Shown: piece after piece, positions 31,901-40,203 of the stretch | Position numbering within the stretch: the first letter of the stretch is position 1 | Layout of the letters: each line of letters opens with the position of its first letter | Assembly (NCBI GenBank): GCA_030142905.1 | Contig: JASJOG010000473.1 | Location: 89,209 to 153,208 of the forward strand | Origin: Heliopora coerulea | Lineage: Eukaryota; Cnidaria; Anthozoa; Scleralcyonacea; Helioporidae | Direction of reading: 5' to 3' | DNA length: 64,000 bases | Translations under genes and position numbers: made by a program | The notes under the pieces: model-generated | Database searches by the model: none | What the model saw: only the letters and a program-made list of their open reading frames with translations | What the model was told of the DNA's origin: nothing

Positions 31901-32194
31901 ATTTCCAGTCTGACTTCAATTGGTTCTCCAGTTTGTTTGTTTCGGAAACAGCCGATGCCTTCAAAAGTTTCTGGAAATTCATTGATGATACCATCACTCT
32001 TCTATGCCATTATCACAGTCTTGATTCTTAGATTGTTCACTTCTTTGATCCTGCCTTTGATGGTGATGAATTGCTCAGCCCCATAATTCTTGTTTCTAAT
32101 GGTCACTTGAAACTCACCCTTTACCTGGAGATCGGATTGTAGTGTCTTAAGGGTCTTACGGCTTGTTTGGAGTTGATCTATCTCGTTTGATCAG

Positions 32195-32640
32195 TGTGAG
32201 AGTGCCTTGAACTGGTACTCACCCATGACATTCATGGTAGCTCCACTGTCTGGTTCTATGTTAGCATTGATGTCTCCGAGTCTTACAGTTACTGTGTCTT
32301 TCGATTCGCTGGATATAATCCTCCTGGCATGCTCCACGCGTTTAGTAAAGAGCTTTAAGTATTCGCTGTTTGACCCACTGCCCGATGATTCTCCACTCGC
32401 TTCAGTTTATCTATCTGGTGTTTTGCTTTCATCTGCTCTGACTTGCAACATGCCGCAAAGTGACTTACTGTATGCTGGGCAGTCTTTCCCCGGCTTATCA
32501 AAGTCAATCTTGCCACAATAGTCACATTTTTGTCCTCGCTGCTTGATATCATCCTTTTTCTCCACTCTTCTCTGTCGTGATGAGGTCTTGGATCCACACC
32601 TGGCTTGTTTGCCTCTGGCATTGTGCTCCTGCTTCCTAGA
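32195..32640 (-). pseudogene. Gypsy gag zinc knuckle and aspartic protease
   Basis: The leftward reading contains a CCHC-like knuckle (CDYCGKIDFDKPGKDCPAYS). Downstream is LGDINANIEPDSGATMNVMG, whose DSGA is the catalytic triad of retroviral-type aspartic proteases. A stop separates it from the RT part. The Harbinger insertion lies just upstream of the knuckle and splits gag. Confidence 0.75.
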
Positions 32641-32851
32641 TTGGTGTATCTTGGCTACCTTAGGCCCGGTTTATACGTTGAATTTAATTCCGTCGAATTT
32701 AATGTTTCAACGATTCGACGGAGTTTCAACGGAAATGACATGCTTGGTTAAATTCAGTTTATACGTCGAATTTAATTCGTCGTATTTAATTGCTTAGCCT
32801 GTGAATTGGGTTAAATTTAGGGTGGCCTGACTTGTACCTGACAAAGTAAGC

Positions 32852-34165
32852 ATGGCAGCGGTTACGAGAGCTATCGTTTTGAGGCAAATTTTGAAAATAA
32901 GAAGGCAAAGACGACAAAGGCAGCTACAAATATTGCATTATTTGAGCAATAGGAGAAAACGTATTGTCCTGTTATGTTCTCTGCTGCTCGCCCTTACTGC
33001 TGAAAAGCCGAAAATTCCGCGAGTTCGTTCTTGTCGCCGCTTGGGAAGAACAGCACAATGGAGTCATTGGTGGGACTCTGTATGGTCGAATTACTCAGAA
33101 AAGCGATTTAGAAGTACCTTTCGTGTGTCACGGAATATTTTCACTTATATTCTTGATGGAATTGCAAACCATTTGCAAAAAGCTGCAACAACCAAACAGC
33201 CAGTATCACCAGCATGTAGACTAGGCATTTGCCTTTACAGATTGGGACGAGGTGATTATTATTACACACTTTCGGAGATGTCGGGCCTAGGGATTGCAAC
33301 AATACAACGAATTGTTGTTGAGGTATGCGAAGCAATTGTTATAAATTTGTGGCAAGATGCTGTTACAGGACATTTTCTCTCATCTGAAGAACAAATGCGA
33401 GAGAAAATGATTGATATGGAGGAGATTTGGCAATTTCCTTGCTGCTGGCCAGCAGTTGATGGATGCAATATTTCTATTAAGTGCCCAGATGGAGGAGCAG
33501 AAGCTGCCAAGGAATACCATAACTTTAAGAACTTTTATTCTATTGTTTTGATGGGTCTTGTTGATGCCAAATATCGATTTGTTTGGGCAAGTGTTGGATT
33601 CCCAGGCAACACTCATGATGCAATGATCTTGCAGACAACACAGTTATGGAAAGGCATAACAACAAATAATGTCATCCCTTCAATTTCAAAAGATATAGGT
33701 GGTGTTGAGGTTGGCCCACTCATAGTTGCTGATTCAGCATTCCCCTGTACAACATGGATCATGAAGCCTTATACATGTGCTGTACTCACACCAGAAGAAA
33801 GAAATTTCAACTATAGATTGTCTCGTGCAAGGATGGTTACGGAATGTGCGTATGGCCAACTAAAGGGAAGATTTCGAGTCCTGTATAGAAAGTGTGAGTG
33901 TAATGAACAGACAATGAAGCCAATCACATTAGCATGTATTGTGCTTCACAATCTTTGCATCGAGTATGGTGAACCATTCCCTGCACAATCAGACATTGCT
34001 GCTGATCCAACCACACTGGAGAGACGAGACCGAGAAGCTGTAAGGGAGCTATTGAATATGCGAAGGTGTGAAAAAGTAAAGGACACGTCTGTCCAGGCTG
34101 GAAAGATAAGAGGAGTTTTAAAAGATAAACTGTGGAAGGAAAAGCAAGGACATGGCGTGTGTTAG
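32852..34165 (+). CDS. Harbinger transposase (HARBI1-like, DDE_Tnp_4)
   Basis: Uninterrupted 437-codon frame with an ATG start. An arginine-rich N-terminus (RAIVLRQILKIRRQRRQRQL) and a helix-turn-helix-like region (SPACRLGICLYRLGRGDYYY; IATIQRIVVEVCEAIV) precede the catalytic domain. Visible catalytic blocks are CCWPAVDGCNISIKCP (first Asp), VGFPGNTHDAMIL (second Asp) and ARMVTECAYGQLKGRFRVLY (Glu). ITLACIVLHNLCIE is the conserved C-terminal helix. The length is normal for the family. It would cut and paste the element into TTA-type targets together with the Myb-like partner encoded convergently. Confidence 0.95.
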   Translation: MAAVTRAIVLRQILKIRRQRRQRQLQILHYLSNRRKRIVLLCSLLLALTAEKPKIPRVRSCRRLGRTAQWSHWWDSVWSNYSEKRFRSTFRVSRNIFTYILDGIANHLQKAATTKQPVSPACRLGICLYRLGRGDYYYTLSEMSGLGIATIQRIVVEVCEAIVINLWQDAVTGHFLSSEEQMREKMIDMEEIWQFPCCWPAVDGCNISIKCPDGGAEAAKEYHNFKNFYSIVLMGLVDAKYRFVWASVGFPGNTHDAMILQTTQLWKGITTNNVIPSISKDIGGVEVGPLIVADSAFPCTTWIMKPYTCAVLTPEERNFNYRLSRARMVTECAYGQLKGRFRVLYRKCECNEQTMKPITLACIVLHNLCIEYGEPFPAQSDIAADPTTLERRDREAVRELLNMRRCEKVKDTSVQAGKIRGVLKDKLWKEKQGHGVC

Positions 34166-34328
34166 TATGAACTAGACAGTCGTGACATTAGTATACTATA
34201 AGTACATTATACATAAGTACAGTATAAGTATGTTAAGACTGTTTATTACATGGTATGTATAACTTTAACTTTTGTAAGAATACTTAATGCATTATTGACT
34301 ACTTTAACTACTGTATAGAAATAGAAAT

Positions 34329-35504
34329 TTAAACTTTTGTATATGTTTTCATTTGTTCAAAAGGTGAACTGTGTCCAGCCTGTTGGTAGGAGTGCCGGCC
34401 ACTTGGTAGTGTTTGAGGGACCATAGCAACTTGAGGCTGCTGCCAATGTTGTGGTCGTGGTGGTGCATGGTAATACCTTGGCTGCAGTCCTTGGGCTTCC
34501 TGATGCATTATAGGAACATATCCTGTGTTTGAATTTTGGCTTGATAAGATCCTAATAAGTTCCATCTCATTCTGCCTTGATTTCTCTGCATCTTCTTTCA
34601 TGAATTCTATAAGTTCCTTTGTTGGATCATTTTCTATCATAGACTTTAACACTTTAAGAACTTTATTCACTGCTTCGGATTCATTATTTCTTTTTCTCTT
34701 TTTAATTGGGACAAACAAATCTCTTCCTTTTTTGTGTGGAGGTTCCTCTGTTTCTCCATCACCATTCTCATCCTCATCATCAAGTAAGCTGACTGGGGTA
34801 GTTGTAGTGCTTGAGCTTCTGCTAGTTGACGGCTCAATTGCTTGCTCTGGCTGGCAAGAGTCCCTACTTTTGATCAGGGGGAATAAGGCATCGAACCACT
34901 TCCCAAAACCCTTCTCTTTGACAAACCTCTTTATTCCAGTAGCAGTTTGAATGGTGAGTGCCACTTTTTTACAAACGCCAACACACCACTTAAACTTGTT
35001 GCGCATCTGCGTAACATTGAAGGGAAAGGCTGGATGTCTCTCTCCAATTTGCTTTAACACGTGGTTGTAGACCTCAGTGTTCGTAAATATCAACTTCTTC
35101 TTGTAGCTTTCGCTCTTGACGATAATGTCAACCATGTCATCAATTTGCTCCGTTGTCCATAACGATCTTCGTCCACATGCTTTCTTTTCACTTTTCCCCG
35201 CTTTGTTCTCTAGAATGTCCGTGATCTCATCATCATCTTCGTCGACATCACTGCGTTGAGTTTGGCTAATTTGAGTCGAGCAGTTCGCTGGTGTCGACAA
35301 GCCTAAAAAGCAACTGTTGCAGTATGCCACGCTGACATTTTCGACCCATCCAACAGTTTCTTCGTCTACTTCGGCCACTGAGCACGTCGGACGATTACAA
35401 CAAACACTTTTGCAATTTAAACACTTGTATTTTGTGGCTCTCTCACATGTAACACAAACTTGTTGTTCGCCCGCAATATTGAAAATGAGCAGTTCACGGG
35501 TCAC
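34329..35504 (-). CDS. Harbinger accessory protein, zinc module plus Myb/SANT-like domain
   Basis: Uninterrupted 391-codon frame. Residues about 17-45 form a cysteine module (VCVTCERATKYKCLNCKSVC then CNRPTC). After an acidic linker, RRSLWTTEQIDDMVDIIVKS begins a Myb/MADF-like trihelix that continues through RMRNKFKWCVGVCKK-like text (MRNKFKWCVGVCKKVALTIQ). A basic segment (PIKKRKRNNE) and a glutamine-rich tail follow. Such proteins help Harbinger transposases bind subterminal DNA and enter the nucleus. The first codon of the frame is GTG and no in-frame ATG lies between the preceding stop and about residue 123. Either a non-ATG start, an upstream spliced exon, or a shorter product is used. 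Confidence 0.8.
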   Translation of the reverse strand: MTRELLIFNIAGEQQVCVTCERATKYKCLNCKSVCCNRPTCSVAEVDEETVGWVENVSVAYCNSCFLGLSTPANCSTQISQTQRSDVDEDDDEITDILENKAGKSEKKACGRRSLWTTEQIDDMVDIIVKSESYKKKLIFTNTEVYNHVLKQIGERHPAFPFNVTQMRNKFKWCVGVCKKVALTIQTATGIKRFVKEKGFGKWFDALFPLIKSRDSCQPEQAIEPSTSRSSSTTTTPVSLLDDEDENGDGETEEPPHKKGRDLFVPIKKRKRNNESEAVNKVLKVLKSMIENDPTKELIEFMKEDAEKSRQNEMELIRILSSQNSNTGYVPIMHQEAQGLQPRYYHAPPRPQHWQQPQVAMVPQTLPSGRHSYQQAGHSSPFEQMKTYTKV

Positions 35505-35744
35505 ACGAGGCGGAAAGCGTTGTGTTGTGGGAATGAAATATAATTATAATAATTTATGCATTTTGTTCGTCGCGACGGAAATTCAACGTATAAACTGCTG
35601 TTGCATTTCCGTCGAGTTACACGACAGATGCCGTCGCAAAACTCGACTGCGTCGCAAATAAATCAGTTTAGACGTCGCATTTCCGTCGAACAAAATTGGT
35701 TGAATTAAATTCGACGGAAATTCAACGTATAAACCGGGCCTTAA

Positions 35745-36335
35745 TTTCTTCTTTCATATCTTTCACCTGCTAACTTATTTCTTCCTTCTGACTGGCGTTT
35801 TGTATGAACTAGTCTAGATTCCACCTATTTTTGATGGCTCTTTTGACTAATTCTTTATCTCTTATAGTCTGGATAAGATGCTCTGGAATTCTTTCATCCT
35901 CTTGACCTCTAAATTCACACTCTCTGGCTTGGTATCTCATTCTAGCTGCATAGCTTATCGCAGTTTCTGATGGCTCCATTCCCTGCTATCTAAATATATA
36001 GTGAGCATGGTGTTTGTTCTTTTTCAGCAAAAAATGATTGCTTAGTTTCCCCTCTTTTCTCAAAGGCATTGTCATTCTCCACAGGGGTGGGGGCAGGGGC
36101 AAGAAGGTTCCTGGCCAGTTTCTTTATTTTGGGCGCTTACTTTATCTCAAAATTCTCTCATCTCAAAGTACTGCACCTCTTCTTCAAAATCTTCTAACCA
36201 CTCTTTCCAGGCTCTGCCTATCTCTAGTTGCTTCTGGGGGATGCTAAAAGGTTCGATCTTCAATGCTTTCCCACTCGTGAGGAATCTAATCTCTTGGGGT
36301 TGTACTTGTAGTTGTTGTTCGGTGTCTGCCATGCT
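35745..36335 (-). pseudogene. Gypsy gag N-terminal region
   Basis: The ATG at 36332 begins MADTEQQLQVQPQEIRFLTS, then FSIPQKQLEIGRAWKEWLED, an 'x-W-x-x-W' opening often seen in this Gypsy gag type. The frame stops at 36147. Decayed gag continues to the Harbinger insertion at 35743. Confidence 0.6.
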
Positions 36336-36501
36336 GGGTCTCGCCGAATTTTCATTGCACTTTTTCCGGGTTTTTTTTTTTTCTCCCGCTGGAGCTCTAA
36401 ATTCTCTTTCCAGGCTTATCTTCTAAGTTTTCAGCTGCTTTTCACTCTCCGTTGGCGAGTTTCTTGCTTGAATTTCTCTGGATTTTTATCCTCGTTGCCA
36501 C

Positions 36502-36607
36502 TGTAACAACCAACTAACATGCCATCTTAGGCGTGAGGAACACAGAATTATTGGTCAGCAGGATCACTATAACATTGTGCTACATTTCACAGGTCGAGGA
36601 TAGTACA
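36502..36607 (-). repeat. Gypsy 5' LTR (short)
   Basis: 106 bp. Plus-strand ends are TGTAACAAC…GATAGTACA. It is the 5' LTR because the coding strand is minus, and it is followed (leftward) by the primer-binding-like TGGCAACGAGGAT. Confidence 0.88.
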
Positions 36608-38400
36608 ATTAGCTATTTACAAGTGCATTGATACAGCAAGTCATAAAATTGTTTGGTTGCACATTTGGGTATCAAATTCTAAACCAATAATTCTTGGGTG
36701 ATGGTATTTGGAATACCTTATGGAGGTTCAGACCATTTCATGTACAAGAGTGGACAAAGGCCCTGAGACAGGAAATCATGGCAATGATGCATGCATTTTT
36801 GAGGAGACACCGAAATTAAGGACAGATCCAGCTCATACAGTGGTCTTTGGGCCCTCAACATCCAATCAGGTAAGGATTCACATTTCGGTACATGTTCGTT
36901 ATGTGCCTCATGGACATGCACGGTCAAGTAAGTGATGACATATATCCTCATATAGATAGAGAGATAGCAGAAGGAGTTGCACAAGAGAATGGAGGGGTAT
37001 TAAAAATAATATTTGAGCTATCTCAAAAACCATGGGCACGATGATGCTTATAATGAAACAGATAGGTACACTTTAAATGTTGGTTATTATTTTATTTATT
37101 TTGTCAGGTCAGACTGGTTGGGAATTTACAGTGAATCCTCAATTGCATTACTATAGAAAATGTTGTGTTTTTCACTCTTGATTTTCAAAATCATTAATCA
37201 TATACTGAATTTGATTTTTAGACTTTGGTCAACTATTAAATCTTTCCATTTCTCATTTGTTTTAGTACCTACTTTACTAAATACAATCAAATATTCCCTG
37301 AAACTTTCACTACCCATAAGTCCTTAACCCTTTCCAGGCGATATTGTCTGGCATTTGCCAGAGTAAAATACTAAAGTCGCTAGCTGATGTAAACATCTGG
37401 TACGGCCAGGAACAAGTTAAGGATATTTCTTTTCTGTTAGTCTAGACCAGGGGTTCCCAACCTTGGGGTAAATTTATTGATTCTGGACTTGTGAAAAATA
37501 AGTAAAATAACATTGTTATGTGCTTTTATTATTTTATTATTGTTATTTGAACCTAAAGTCCTAAAATAATGTTAAAAATAGTATTTTAAAATTTTCCTTT
37601 GTTGGTTGCTGTATTATGGTAAAAATGCAAACTCATATTACTGAACAAGACAGGGTTGGGTTAACTGTACTTTCAAAAAGTTGGAACGTGGTTAATGAGA
37701 TGAAAAAGGTTGGGAACCCCTGGTTTAGACACTGAGTTAGCAAACATCTGATTGACGTTGATGTCAAAAAAAGCTGTGGAATTGGCATGAATTTTGAATA
37801 AATATTGGTTTTTAATGCTATTACTGGTCTTCCTCGTACAATAATTCTATTTTTGGATTTAATTATATTATTGAAGTTGTGCCATGTTTTTTAGATTTAT
37901 AACTTTGTTTATTGCTAACAAGAACATATTATTAATTTGCCTTTTGAAACCAGACTTCTTTTGGCTTATATAATGATTCCACTTCTTCAAAAAGAACTTG
38001 ACAACCTTAAAGACACCATATGGAACACTCACAGAATCTGAAGTCAAAAGGACACTCTGCTTCCAGATGGTGTGCCAAACTATATCCATTCATTTCCTGA
38101 GTAATATGGTCTTGAAGAGTGTGGTAGATATTGTAGTATTGACTAATCAAGCAATGCTAAAGTATTTTGACACAAATAAAGTTATTACTGTTATTGTTGT
38201 TATATTGCTGTTGTTTTTTGTTAACATAGTACTTATTCATGGTCATCTCACTGTATGTATATTCAGGTCTCCCAGTCACAGAAGATCAGTTGAGGGAAGT
38301 AGCACTTCTGTCTGGAGTGTTGGATGCAGAGCAAGATTTTATTCAACCAGAATTCAGAAGTGCATGTGAAAGAATCTTACCTAATCCAGTGTAAGGAACT
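36608..38400 (+). pseudogene. integrase-core (rva_4-type) gene, 3' part with introns
   Basis: After ATTAG the frame resumes (AIYKCIDTASHKIVWLHIWV, SNSKPIILG, stop, WYLEYLMEV, RVDKGPETGNHGN, VVFGPSTSNQ). At 36869/36870 TCCAATCAG|GTAAGG looks like a splice donor. A later exon begins near 37960 (LAYIMIPLLQKELDNLKDTI, WNTHRI, LLPDGVPNYIHSFPE), with a donor-like GTAGAT near 38120. It resumes after TTCAG at 38263 (GLPVTEDQLREVALLSGVLD … FRSACERILPN). The retained intron borders show a multi-exon gene rather than a retrocopy. Catalytic acidic residues of the core are partly visible (RVDKG-x-E). Stops inside exons mean it is decayed. Confidence 0.65.
37448..37722. mobile_element. hAT-type MITE
   Basis: 275 bp with inverted ends CAGGGGTTCCCAACCTT / AAGGTTGGGAACCCCTG. 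They are flanked by 8-bp near-perfect duplications GTCTAGAC (37440-37447) and GTTTAGAC (37723-37730). End sequence and duplication length fit a non-autonomous hAT element. It lies in an intron of the integrase-core gene. Confidence 0.85.
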
Positions 38401-38636
38401 CTTTCGTACATCTGAAACAAAATTTTCTAGTTACATTCTCAAAGTATTCTTTTGTTTGTTCAATTTCTCTTGCAATTTTTGATAGACAATAACTTAATAC
38501 AATGATAAGTTTGTTGTTTTATTGAACTGTAACTAAGAAAAAACGGGTTTGAACTTTAAAAACTAATATTTGCAAGTGTAATATATAATAGTGTGTATGC
38601 TTGTGTCACTTGAGAGTCTACAATTTCCCTAAAATT

Positions 38637-39541
38637 TCACTTTGAGATATCCTTCAGTCCTAAAAGATTGCAAAAAACATTACGCTTATGATTTACAAAT
38701 AAATGAGTGATAGCTCTTTCTGATAAGTTTCCAGCACAGTAAAGGATGTTTGACTCATCATAAAATAGATCTTTTGAGGCTATCTCAGGGTTGTGCAAGG
38801 TAGTTCCACACCCTTGAATGTCAAGCACTATCAATTGCTTCTATGACTTACAATAAGTAAAGTGTGAGAAGGATTCAGCTTTCTGACCAAACACATCAGA
38901 TTTATCAACACAAACAACACCATCATTGAATTCCTCCACTGCTACATACTCTCCAGTACCTTTTGATAACCCACTTCTTTTGAAATTCTGGGTGCTTCCT
39001 TGTTGCAATGAATGCTTTTCTAAATCCACTCTGACCGATTGGATGTTTTTCCTTGTAAAATTCTACTACAGTTGGAACTTTTGACCAAACCATTAGCTGT
39101 AAGTCAAAGTCAAAAATGTTGACCATTGTTGTGTGAACTTTACTTTCTCACTGTTTAACTTCCCCAGCTTTATCATCTCAAAAGTGATAGGCCTATGGGA
39201 AATTTTGTTGGACTTGATTTGGTATCATTACCTCTCATCTTGGCAATCTCTGGTCTTGGTAGAAGCATTTCGGATGTGAATGCAGAATGACTGACTCCAT
39301 CATCGTCCTCATCATCTCTAATCGATTCATAGTTTGCTCTTCCAACAAATCTAACATGTATAACTTTGAGGTCGGGGACCTTATAAATAGTATGAGATGA
39401 AGAACCTTGTTCTCTGGCAAGGACATCATAGCACAGGTCTTTTCCTATACAAGGTGCAAAATAGCATTCACATGCTTGTTTGAAAACCTCAAGTGTTAGT
39501 TCTTTGTCAGAGTCGACAGACAGAAATTCTCTGGGTCCCAC
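38637..39541 (-). pseudogene. alpha-kinase (MHCK/EF2K-type) domain gene, fragmented
   Basis: Leftward frames give, in order: GPREFLSVDSDKELTLEVFK, VPDLKVIHVRFVG, then VWSKVPTVVEFYKEKHPIGQ SGFRKAFIATR and KKWVIKRY (N-lobe glycine loop and lysine). These are followed by YVAVEEFNDG, AESFSHFTYCKS, MIVLDIQGCGTTLHNPEIAS (D-x-Q catalytic block) and CAGNLSERAITHLFVNHKRN VFCNLLGL (the family's G-x-G-N-L and H-x-C-N region, with Cys replaced by Arg). Frame changes separate the pieces at about 38835 and 38990. The glycine loop Ser-Gly-Ser is altered. This is probably a pseudogene of an expanded family. Confidence 0.82.
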
Positions 39542-39559
39542 TCTTCAATGCTTTTGGAC

Positions 39560-40190
39560 TTTACAAGATACATCTGTATTGGTCACCAGAAAGGCAACAT
39601 GTGCCAAAGTCACGAGGCTCTAGGGGGGTCCAGGGGCATGCTACCCCAGAAAATTTTAAAAATGAGGCTCTCTGAAAAGTCATTTCCTGTATTTTGAGAT
39701 CATTTTGAAGCAAAATTGAATGATTTTCTTTGACCCTGTTACCCCCTCACTTAGACTCAAAAATGCACTTCTCTGCCCTTCAATTTGTACTTTTTGGATA
39801 TTTAAGCTCAATCTGTACATCTAGTCACACCACACATCTCAGTTGCAACAGATTCAACTGATTTTATTTTATGGCCATTGTAATATGAAGTATATGATTT
39901 TGATCATCCTGAGTTACAGCAAAAAAAAACATGCCCAACAAGCACAACGTAATGTCTGGAATACAAAACAAAACTGCTAAACTGAATGATAAAATACAGA
40001 GATATAATCACATTACTGTGCATCTATAAAAACTGTGAGCACCAAAACAAACCTGAAAACTCAAAAAATACACTTTTTTTGTAAACCAGATTACCAACAG
40101 CTACACATAAAGCTGCAGCAGAGTGATGAGCCAGACTGCCGCTGGACCATGTATTGTATGTTGGCCATACTACTTTCATAGTTCAATAAA
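39560..40190. other. hAT subterminal/intergenic sequence
   Basis: No coding signal. GGCTCTAGGGGGGTCCAGGGGCATG…CCCAGAAAATTTT at about 39613-39660 is the sort of G/C-rich subterminal block seen in hAT elements and resembles 990-1080. It may be the 3' part of the neighbouring hAT element. Confidence 0.4.
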
Positions 40191-40203
40191 AGTACACATA
40201 AAC

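Larger units (their letters stand above)
32663..35740. mobile_element. PIF/Harbinger transposon, apparently intact, nested in the Gypsy
   Basis: Terminal inverted repeats start GGCCCGGTTTATACGTTGAA and are flanked by TTA at 32660-32662 and 35741-35743, the 3-bp duplication typical of Harbinger. The 3,078-bp interior holds the usual convergent pair, a HARBI1-like transposase and a Myb/SANT-like protein, both with long uninterrupted frames. The ends contain several subterminal copies of GTTTATACGT-TGAATTT and CGTCGAATTT. This is the best-preserved element in the window, so it is probably young. Confidence 0.95.
28917..36607 (-). mobile_element. Gypsy-type LTR retrotransposon with ~105 bp LTRs
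   Basis: Direct repeats at 28917-29018 and 36502-36607 form very short LTRs. The right copy reads TG…CA at its ends. The left copy differs at its first base. A perfect 5-bp duplication ATTAG flanks the element (28912-28916 and 36608-36612). On the minus strand the order is LTR, PBS-like TGGCAACGAGGAT, gag, protease, reverse transcriptase, RNase H, integrase, purine tract AGGGAGAAA, LTR. All coding regions contain stops or frameshifts. Without the nested Harbinger it would be about 4.6 kb. It lies inside an exon of the integrase-core gene. Confidence 0.92.
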
